Origin: Candidatus Aenigmatarchaeota archaeon
Lineage (GTDB): Archaea; Aenigmatarchaeota; Aenigmatarchaeia; QMZP01; QMZT01
Length of the DNA: 6,631 nucleotides
Reading direction: 5' to 3'
Assembly: GCA_030634615.1 (NCBI GenBank)
Contig: DAOWAL010000067.1
Span: 1 to 6,631 of the forward strand
Part shown: piece after piece, positions 1 through 4,310 of the stretch
Position numbering within the stretch: the first letter of the stretch is position 1
Layout: each line of letters starts with the position of its first letter
The notes under the pieces: model-generated
What the model was told of the DNA's origin: nothing
The model's input: the letters and a program-made list of their open reading frames with translations, nothing else
Database searches by the model: none
Made by a program: the position numbers and the translations under genes

Positions 1-1
1 A

Positions 2-238
2 CTAAAACAAACAAAAGAATTTTTAATTAGAAATGGGATGAAAGGAAATGTATATAAAATGTTGAGGAAATATCCCAATGGAAAAGAAAGAATTATGTAC
101 AGATTACAGTTCAACGGTCACGAAAATTTAATAAGCTTTCGAGACATAATTGGTTTTATAAATCCAAAACATGAAAAAAAGTTTAAAAAATACATAAAAT
201 GCCGATGTGGCTCAGGGGTTAGAGCGCCACATATTTAG
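2..238 (+). CDS. LAGLIDADG homing-endonuclease-like protein, C-terminal end (5' partial)
   Basis: The frame is open to the left edge with no stop, so this is the 3' end of a longer gene, not a 66-residue ORF starting at 38. The visible 78 residues read like the last repeat of archaeal LAGLIDADG_3 endonucleases: a helix ending FLIRNGMKGNVYK, a beta segment YRLQFNGHENLISF, then the signature-like end IIGFINPKHEKKFKKYIK. The LAGLIDADG helices themselves would lie outside the window, so catalytic competence cannot be judged. Family members cut long DNA sites and move introns or inteins; some are free-standing. Oddity: the last 12 codons (CRCGSGVRAPHI) are encoded by the 5' half of the tRNA-Met gene, and the TAG stop (236-238) lies inside the tRNA's first intron. 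The recognisable family similarity ends at about KKYIK, so the tail looks like accidental read-through into the tRNA. The family call rests on remembered consensus, not a search. Confidence 0.62.
   Translation, partial: LKQTKEFLIRNGMKGNVYKMLRKYPNGKERIMYRLQFNGHENLISFRDIIGFINPKHEKKFKKYIKCRCGSGVRAPHI
154..163 (+). promoter_or_regulatory. candidate TATA box for tRNA-Met
   Basis: TTTTATAAAT is a good archaeal TATA-box match inside the coding end of the LAGLIDADG-like gene. A start about 26 nt downstream would leave a leader of roughly 16 nt before tRNA nucleotide 1, for RNase P to remove. The tRNA could therefore be transcribed from a promoter embedded in the upstream gene. The neighbouring TTTAAAAA (182-189) is too close to the tRNA 5' end to serve. 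Confidence 0.35.
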
Positions 239-243
239 GCGAA
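231..243 (+). other. tRNA-Met intron 1 (13 nt, position 30/31, BHB)
   Basis: This non-canonical intron is inferred from a complete BHB. The outer helix is GAG (222-224)/CTC (245-247). The 4-bp central helix is CGCC (225-228)/GGCG (238-241). The two 3-nt bulges are AC^A (229-231) and AA^G (242-244). Cutting after the second bulge nucleotide on each side, as the archaeal splicing endonuclease does, excises exactly 231-243 and restores G31 opposite C39. The intron has almost no body: only the six bases 232-237 close the hairpin beyond the bulges. The outer helix borrows the 3' half of the D stem and part of the anticodon loop. Confidence 0.8.
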
Positions 244-250
244 GCTCATA

Positions 251-306
251 AACGTGTCTTTATGAGATTTGAGAAAACGTTTGTTTTCTATGATAAAGGT
301 TGAGAT
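251..306 (+). other. tRNA-Met intron 2 (56 nt, canonical 37/38, BHB)
   Basis: This is a canonical archaeal tRNA intron. The central 4-bp helix is CTCA (245-248)/TGAG (301-304). Bulges are TA^A (249-251) and AT^A (305-307), again cut after the second base. The outer helix is the anticodon stem CCACG/CGTGG, complete only once intron 1 is gone. On the intron side, A252-C253 pair with G299-T300; after a four-base bulge, CTTTAT (258-263) pairs with ATAAAG (293-298). A further hairpin GAAAAC (273-278)/GTTTTC (283-288) caps the intron. By junction alone, 252-307 gives the same mature RNA; the BHB rule favours 251-306. Archaeal elongator tRNA-Met genes commonly carry an intron here. Confidence 0.85.
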
Positions 307-360
307 ACGTGGAAGTCGCGGGTTCAAATCCCGCCATCGGCATTTTATTTTCATTAAGTG

Positions 361-369
361 GGTGTGATC
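361..369 (+). promoter_or_regulatory. Shine-Dalgarno site of the FKBP gene
   Basis: GGTGTGATC stands two bases before the ATG at 372. GTGATC is complementary to the GAUCAC part of the archaeal 16S 3' end. Aligned on that pairing, the GGAGG-equivalent position falls about 7 nt from the start, a normal distance. This site decides the start at 372 over the in-frame ATG at 300, which lies inside the tRNA intron. Confidence 0.6.
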
Positions 370-371
370 TA

Positions 372-1283
372 ATGGCGAAAAAGAAAACTACGAAGAAAAA
401 AGAGAAAATTGAAAAGAAAGATACAGTCAAACCAGAATCACTCAAGGACAAAGTAAAGAACATCGAAACTGATAACGTAAAGAAAATGGCAAGAATTGAT
501 GACAACAAAAGAAGGGAAATTGTACTTGATCAAGAAAAGGGAAAGCGAATTTCTCTACCATACGTAATTCTAATAGTTGTTGTTATCGGTATCATAGGCG
601 CAATTATACTTGCATCAACTATACCAGTCATGAATGCTGCAACAATAAAAGAAGGTGATGTCGTACAAATGCAATACACCGGAACACTTGAAGACGGAAC
701 AGTATTCGATTCAGGTGAATTCACTTTCACAGTCGGTGCAGGAGAAGCAATAGATGGTGTAGATGAAGCAGTTACTGGTATGCACGAAGGTGAAAACAAA
801 TACGTTACACTAGAACCGGAAAAGGCATACGGATATCATGATGAAAACATGGTTCTTGAGGTTCCCAGAATTCAGGAAATTAACAAAATAGAAACCACAA
901 CATCTGATATATTTGAAGAAAGCTTTGGTGTCCCACCAGTTGTCGGAGAACTATACAAAGTTGACGGTATGGAATGGTCACTTAAAGTTGTGGGAATAAC
1001 AAACGAAACTGTATCTCTTGAGCATATGGTAGAAAGCGGCAAAACAATAGACATGACAGACGGTGTTGGAATAGTTTACGGAACATCAGTTGTCACAGTG
1101 GAAGGTGATACAATAATGGTATTATCAACACCAATTGTTGGAAGCACAGTATCAATTTACGGTGTAGGACAAGGTGAGATAACAGGAATGAGCCAAACAG
1201 ACATGACAATGGACTTCAATCATAAATTTGCCGGTAAAACATTGAATTTCGATATAACCATATTAAGTTTCATTTCCTCTTAG
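372..1283 (+). CDS. membrane-anchored SlyD-like FKBP peptidyl-prolyl cis-trans isomerase
   Basis: 303 residues. Residues 1-59 are a very Lys-rich, charged cytoplasmic segment. Residues 61-84 form one hydrophobic helix, after which the rest should lie outside the membrane; 59 charged residues before the helix argue against a cleaved signal peptide. The FKBP core starts near 91: QYTGTLEDGTVFDSGE (101-116), with Y102, F112 and D113 matching the FKBP active-site Tyr-Phe-Asp, then GAGEAIDGVDEAVTGMHEG and AYGYHD (Y153). The fold closes with NHKFAGKTLNFD (283-294), the SlyD-type NHPLAGKTL motif. Between them is an insert-in-flap region, longer than usual, that seems duplicated (about 188-228 and 253-293). 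The likely role is proline isomerisation and chaperoning of exported or membrane proteins. The gene lies 29 nt after tRNA-Met with no obvious promoter of its own and ends 3 nt from the convergent transporter gene. Confidence 0.88.
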   Translation: MAKKKTTKKKEKIEKKDTVKPESLKDKVKNIETDNVKKMARIDDNKRREIVLDQEKGKRISLPYVILIVVVIGIIGAIILASTIPVMNAATIKEGDVVQMQYTGTLEDGTVFDSGEFTFTVGAGEAIDGVDEAVTGMHEGENKYVTLEPEKAYGYHDENMVLEVPRIQEINKIETTTSDIFEESFGVPPVVGELYKVDGMEWSLKVVGITNETVSLEHMVESGKTIDMTDGVGIVYGTSVVTVEGDTIMVLSTPIVGSTVSIYGVGQGEITGMSQTDMTMDFNHKFAGKTLNFDITILSFISS

Positions 1284-1286
1284 AAA

Positions 1287-2156
1287 TTATGATGGTTCCG
1301 GATGAACCACAACATTGGAAATGAAATCTATTTTCTTTTTTATTTCATTTTCAACTTTTGTTGTTATATCGTGCACTTCTGAAAATTTCATTTTTTTGTC
1401 GACATTGATGTGCATGCTCACAAACGCGTAAGGTCCTGAGTAATGAACCTTTATTTCATGAACGCCTTTTATACCCTTTACATCAGACGTAATTTTCTTT
1501 ATTTTTGAAAGTACTTCTTTTGACGGGGATTCTCCCATTAAAGAACGTATATTCTTCTTACCAATTTCAATACCAATTTTTATTATCCATACTGCAACTA
1601 CAATACCTGCAATCGGATCAAGTATGGCGAAACCTAAGTTAGCACCAATAATACCTATCAGAACTGCTATAGATGAAAGATAGTCTGATTTATGATGAGC
1701 CGCATCAGAGGCAAGTGCAACTGAATTAGTCTCATCGGCTATTTTAAAAACATAACCAGACATCCAGTATTTGAAAAATATTGAAAAAAGAATAACCACA
1801 GCCGTGATAATATTAGGTGTATGAGTAACACCGTTTATAATAGAATTTATCGATTCTTCTATTATTTCAAAACTAATTATCCCAAGTATCATTGCAACAA
1901 ACAAACCAGCTATGGGTTCGGCATCACCATGGCCATATGGATGAAGTTTATCGGGCTGTTTTTTCCCAACCCTAAGACCTATCCAAACAACAACACTTGT
2001 TAATGTATCGGAAATGCTATGCATAGAATCTGCAATAACTGCCAAAGAATTTCCAAAAATACCTGCGATAAGTTGTAACAGACCTATGAACAAATTTCCA
2101 AAAATACCTACTAATACACCTTTTTTAGCCTTCTTGTATCTTTCAGAAAGGTTCAT
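1287..2156 (-). CDS. cation diffusion facilitator family transporter (probable Zn2+ exporter)
   Basis: 289 residues, the usual CDF length. There are six predicted helices (about 12-33, 38-62, 82-100, 116-137, 159-177, 180-198) and a cytoplasmic C-terminal domain (about 210-289). The TM2 metal site is H46xxxD50 in ADSMHSISD, and the TM5 site is H154xxxD158 in DAAHHKSD. The HxxxD/HxxxD pair is typical of zinc-type CDF proteins, though iron, cobalt or manganese cannot be excluded. The TM2-TM3 loop carries HPYGHGDAE (72-80), the family's HPYGHGKAE motif with Lys changed to Asp. The C-terminal domain has His at 238, 249, 262 and 285, where family members bind regulatory metal. These proteins export divalent cations from the cytoplasm by proton antiport, usually as dimers. 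The ATG is 28 nt after the rpoN stop with no clear promoter between, so co-transcription with rpoN is likely. Confidence 0.92.
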   Translation of the reverse strand: MNLSERYKKAKKGVLVGIFGNLFIGLLQLIAGIFGNSLAVIADSMHSISDTLTSVVVWIGLRVGKKQPDKLHPYGHGDAEPIAGLFVAMILGIISFEIIEESINSIINGVTHTPNIITAVVILFSIFFKYWMSGYVFKIADETNSVALASDAAHHKSDYLSSIAVLIGIIGANLGFAILDPIAGIVVAVWIIKIGIEIGKKNIRSLMGESPSKEVLSKIKKITSDVKGIKGVHEIKVHYSGPYAFVSMHINVDKKMKFSEVHDITTKVENEIKKKIDFISNVVVHPEPS

Positions 2157-2184
2157 AGATTAAATATCCCTTAGCAGGAATAAA

Positions 2185-2379
2185 TTACTTCTTGAACCGG
2201 CCGACTTTTTTTATCATGTCCATGTGCGTGAGAAACAGTGACCTGCAACAGTATCTTTCAATACTCAGTGAGTCAAGTACTTTCTTTGCGTCAGTTCCCT
2301 TTTTCACTTGATTTACATACTTTTCATACAAGTGACCAACAGGGGTTCCGCATGTCATACATCTTATTGGTATTATCAT
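2185..2379 (-). CDS. rpoN: DNA-directed RNA polymerase subunit N (Rpo10)
   Basis: 64 residues, the normal size for archaeal Rpo10 (eukaryotic Rpb10). This small zinc-binding subunit belongs to the Rpo3-Rpo11-Rpo10-Rpo12 assembly platform of RNA polymerase. The start MIIPIRCMTCG and the later ERYCCRSLFLTHMDMI are family signatures; zinc ligands are C7, C10, C44 and C45. An ATG 12 codons upstream (2415) is in frame, but Rpo10 proteins begin at MIIP. A GGTG Shine-Dalgarno match precedes 2379, and the TATA box (2421-2430) predicts a transcript start near 2400, downstream of the longer start. The common archaeal neighbours (rpl13, rps9, rpoK) are absent; here the gene leads a cation-transporter gene. 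Confidence 0.96.
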   Translation of the reverse strand: MIIPIRCMTCGTPVGHLYEKYVNQVKKGTDAKKVLDSLSIERYCCRSLFLTHMDMIKKVGRFKK

Positions 2380-2420
2380 ATTTACACCATGATTTAGGAT
2401 TATAATTAATGGCACAAAAG

Positions 2421-2430
2421 CCTTTATAAG
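2421..2430 (-). promoter_or_regulatory. TATA box of rpoN
   Basis: On the minus strand this reads CTTATAAAGG, a strong archaeal TATA box. It predicts initiation near 2400, about 20 nt before the ATG at 2379, with GGTG just before the start codon. It abuts the stop codon of the small upstream ORF (2432-2434). Confidence 0.6.
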
Positions 2431-2431
2431 C

Positions 2432-2542
2432 TTAACATAAATTCTTTTTCAAATATTTTTTAACCATTATTCTGGTTTCTTCAGAAACCGTTGCTATTTC
2501 ACGAATTCCATTTTTTTTCAAGTTTATATTCAGTAATCCCAT
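2432..2542 (-). CDS. possible 36-residue small protein of unknown function
   Basis: An ATG at 2542 opens a 36-residue ORF, MGLLNINLKKNGIREIATV followed by SEETRIMVKKYLKKNLC, ending at TAA (2434-2432). It is basic, with a plausible amphipathic C-terminal helix rich in Lys, and has no hydrophobic segment. I recognise no family. Support: AGGGTG stands 5 nt before the ATG, like the site of rpoN, and a TATA-like TATTTAAATA lies at 2581-2590, about 26 nt before a likely start near 2559. Against: it is short, and an interval this AT-rich yields such ORFs by chance. It contains an inverted repeat (2474-2489), so the interval could instead encode an RNA or leader. It reads toward rpoN and could be co-transcribed with it. 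Confidence 0.35.
   Translation of the reverse strand: MGLLNINLKKNGIREIATVSEETRIMVKKYLKKNLC
2474..2489. repeat. short perfect inverted repeat
   Basis: GGTTTCT and AGAAACC flank a two-base centre. As RNA this is a 6-bp hairpin with a four-base loop. It lies inside the possible small ORF. No T-run follows on either strand, so it is not an obvious terminator. It may be coincidence. Confidence 0.3.
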
Positions 2543-2580
2543 TTAAGCACCCTTTAGAGGAGATAAAATATTGATTCCGT

Positions 2581-2599
2581 TATTTAAATAATTTATTAC
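2581..2599. promoter_or_regulatory. AT-rich divergent promoter region (small ORF / tRNA-Pro)
   Basis: The near-palindromic TATTTAAATA (2581-2590) suits a minus-strand start near 2559 for the small ORF. The adjoining TTTATTA (2592-2598) is about 30 nt before tRNA-Pro and suits its plus-strand start. Assigned by position and composition only. Confidence 0.3.
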
Positions 2600-2626
2600 G
2601 TGATGTACATAAAATACTAGTTACAA

Positions 2627-2699
2627 GGGGCCGTGGTGTAGTTTGGTAGCATTCAAGCATGGGGTGCTTGCGACCGGAGTTCAAATCTTCGCGGTCCCA
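2627..2699 (+). tRNA. tRNA-Pro(GGG), intronless
   Basis: A complete 73-nt cloverleaf. Acceptor GGGGCCG (2627-2633) pairs with CGGTCCC (2692-2698) with one G-U, discriminator A2699, no encoded CCA. The D stem GTGT/GCAT has two G-U pairs; the D loop contains TTGG. Anticodon stem CAAGC (2654-2658)/GCTTG (2666-2670), loop ATGGGGT, anticodon GGG at 2661-2663, G37 as expected for tRNA-Pro. The T stem is CGGAG (2675-2679)/CTTCG (2687-2691), with loop TTCAAAT. A T-rich stretch (2700-2711) follows and probably ends transcription. It reads CCC and CCU codons. Confidence 0.95.
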
Positions 2700-2733
2700 T
2701 TTAACTTTTTATCCCAAATAGATGACACATAGA

Positions 2734-2747
2734 ATTTATATTTATAC
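2734..2747 (+). promoter_or_regulatory. TATA-like element of the downstream unknown gene
   Basis: TTTATATTTATA offers two overlapping TATA matches. Initiation about 26 nt downstream falls near 2764-2775, beyond the first ATG at 2754 and close to the in-frame ATG at 2775. A leaderless mRNA starting at 2775 would fit. Confidence 0.4.
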
Positions 2748-2753
2748 ATATTA

Positions 2754-3077
2754 ATGATGGATATTAGTGGACATATGAAAAAGAAGAATTTTATTGAAGT
2801 ATATTCCATCATGTTTGTAAACCTCACCAAAGATGAAATGCCAGAAAAGTCACTGGGGTATTTCGCACACGAATCGTATCTAAAACCCTATAAATTGACA
2901 AAGGCATTGGAAATGAAAGACAAAACCTGTAAATTGATAGGAAAATACACTTACACGTACAAAGATCACCTAACAATAACAGATGCATGTAAAGAATGGA
3001 GAAACAATCCATCTTTTTGGCTTTTGAATGAAATGATAGAAAAGAGAACAGGATTAAAAAATCTTCACGAAGTTTAG
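2754..3077 (+). CDS. uncharacterised protein (100-107 residues)
   Basis: I do not recognise the family. The ORF is 107 residues from the ATG at 2754, or 100 from the ATG at 2775, which the promoter position favours (MKKKNFIEVYSIMFVNL). It has no signal peptide, transmembrane helix or cysteine-pair zinc motif; the two Cys (70 and 91) are far apart. It is mixed and basic: a beta-like start (EVYSIMFVNL), a middle segment with repeated Tyr, and a likely helical end (FWLLNEMIEKRTGL), suggesting a small soluble domain. It stands alone between tRNA-Pro and the convergent aminotransferase gene, whose stop is 2 nt away. That tight junction and its own TATA-like element favour a real gene. The overlapping reverse frame (2824-3144) has no such support. 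Confidence 0.6.
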   Translation: MMDISGHMKKKNFIEVYSIMFVNLTKDEMPEKSLGYFAHESYLKPYKLTKALEMKDKTCKLIGKYTYTYKDHLTITDACKEWRNNPSFWLLNEMIEKRTGLKNLHEV

Positions 3078-3079
3078 AA

Positions 3080-4306
3080 TCAGTGGGATTTTCTCCATTC
3101 TTCGGCTTTCTCAGGATTCTCGACAGCTTCTTTGAACTTTGCAAGTCCTTCTTTTATCTGATCGACATCTATTCCGGAATATGCAAGCCTTATGTAATGT
3201 TCACATTCACTATCACACCGTATACCAAAGTGCTCACGTGTACAGAAGGAGACACCGGTTGTTTCGAGCATAAATTTTCTGAACTCTTCGACTTTATCAA
3301 AACCAAGTTTTTTCATTGCACCTGTAAAATTTGGAAACAGATAGAAAGTCGAATTTGGTCTTGAAACCTTTACGCCTTCTATGCTGTTCAGTATTTCACA
3401 TGTAACATCTCTTCTCTCTTTAAGGATATCAATTATTCTTTTTGTTTCAGATTCTGAATTGCTAAGAGCTTCGAGTGCACCCCACTGAATGAAATGATTT
3501 GAGCAGGATTCATCATTTACATTTAGCCTTGTTATTTCTTCTATCATATCTACCGGACCAATTGCTGCACCGAGTCTCCAGCCAGTCATTGCAAATTTTT
3601 TGGAAAATGTATAAAGTATGATTGTCCTTTCAAACATTTCAGGGAATGACGCTATGCTTTTTTGATCTTCACCATATGTTATGTCAAAATACGCTTCATC
3701 ACTAAGTACCAAAAGGTCATGTTTAACGCAAAGTTCGGCAAGCTGTCTCATTTCCTCTTCACCTGCCTCAGCACTCATCGGATTCTGATAATTGTTGAAA
3801 ATCAAAAGCTTTGTTTTTGGTGTTATTGAATTTTTAATTCCTTCAATATCAAGTTCAAAACCACTATCGGTTGCCTTGAAACCATACGGCTTTACAACAC
3901 CGTTATGAAAATTAATCTGTGATTCGTATATCGGATACCCCGGGTTCGGATAAAGAACCTCGTCACCGGGATTCATAAACGCCATTATGAATTTTGATAT
4001 AACGGGTTTTCCTCCGGGCTGAATAGAAATATTTTCTTTTGTCAATTTTAAATTTCTTGATTTACCGATATCCTTTGCAAGCTCCTCCCTCAGTTCTGGT
4101 ATACCAGGGGTTGGACAATAACCAGTTTTTCCTTCGTCCATTGCTTTTTTTGTTGCTTCAATAATAGATTCAGGTGTCTTTATGTTCATATCCCCTAAAT
4201 GAAAAGGATAAATCTTCTTACCACTCAAAGCAATATCTTTGGCTTGCGCAGAAACAGCAAATGCAGTTTCAGTTCCAAGATTTTTCATTCTGTCTGCTAC
4301 TCTCAT
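3080..4306 (-). CDS. class I/II PLP-dependent aminotransferase (AspC-like)
   Basis: 408 residues, full length for fold-type I class I/II aminotransferases. Landmarks: GYCPTPGIPELREELA (62-77), the loop bearing the substrate-site Tyr; PNPGYPIYES (120-129); N175 in NYQNP, which binds the PLP ring oxygen; D203 in SDEAY, which pairs with the pyridine nitrogen; Schiff-base K236 in TFSKKFAMTGWRLG, with phosphate-binding R244; and R373 in YIRLAYSG, which binds substrate carboxylate. The usual NPNNPTG is NNYQNPMS, and GGKPVI (98-103) replaces the common Gly-Ser/Ala loop, as in a subset of archaeal and clostridial enzymes. The amino donor and acceptor cannot be read from sequence; Asp/aromatic-type transamination is the default guess. 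The ATG is 4 nt after the transketolase C-half stop, so it is the third gene of that operon. Confidence 0.9.
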   Translation of the reverse strand: MRVADRMKNLGTETAFAVSAQAKDIALSGKKIYPFHLGDMNIKTPESIIEATKKAMDEGKTGYCPTPGIPELREELAKDIGKSRNLKLTKENISIQPGGKPVISKFIMAFMNPGDEVLYPNPGYPIYESQINFHNGVVKPYGFKATDSGFELDIEGIKNSITPKTKLLIFNNYQNPMSAEAGEEEMRQLAELCVKHDLLVLSDEAYFDITYGEDQKSIASFPEMFERTIILYTFSKKFAMTGWRLGAAIGPVDMIEEITRLNVNDESCSNHFIQWGALEALSNSESETKRIIDILKERRDVTCEILNSIEGVKVSRPNSTFYLFPNFTGAMKKLGFDKVEEFRKFMLETTGVSFCTREHFGIRCDSECEHYIRLAYSGIDVDQIKEGLAKFKEAVENPEKAEEWRKSH

Positions 4307-4310
4307 GTAT

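Larger units (their letters stand above)
201..342 (+). tRNA. elongator tRNA-Met(CAU) with two introns
   Basis: Exons 201-230, 244-250 and 307-342 join into a 73-nt tRNA with every stem paired. Acceptor GCCGATG (201-207) pairs with CATCGGC (335-341), discriminator A342, no encoded CCA. The D stem is GCTC (210-213)/GAGC (222-225). The anticodon stem CCAC (227-230)+G244 pairs with CGTGG (308-312). The loop is CTCATA (245-250)+A307, with anticodon CAT at 247-249. The variable loop is AAGTC (313-317). The T stem is GCGGG (318-322)/CCCGC (330-334), with loop TTCAAAT. The GCC...GGC acceptor, GTGGCTCAG and AGAGCGCC segments resemble archaeal elongator tRNA-Met rather than initiator (A1-U72) or tRNA-Ile2(CAU). 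Ile2 remains the alternative because it shares the CAU anticodon. A simple one-intron reading fails: it gives an A31-C39 mismatch and no U33. Confidence 0.88.

Noticed and set aside
201..342. One-intron reading of the tRNA with CCACA as the 5' anticodon stem
   Set aside because: It gives an A-C mismatch at 31-39, no U33 and no sensible anticodon, and leaves the perfect CTCATAA loop unexplained. The two-intron fold pairs every base.
300..371. Longer start for the FKBP gene at 300
   Set aside because: It lies inside intron 2 of the tRNA and would translate the tRNA 3' half; the ATG at 372 has a well-placed GTGATC ribosome site and begins a normal Lys-rich tail.
2380..2415. Extended rpoN start at 2415
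   Set aside because: Rpo10 proteins begin at MIIP; the extra 12 residues have no family match and lie upstream of the predicted transcript start.
2824..3144. 106-residue minus-strand ORF over the unknown gene
   Set aside because: It overlaps the aminotransferase 3' end and the plus-strand gene and reads as low-complexity Leu/Ser/Phe shadow; the plus-strand ORF has the promoter.
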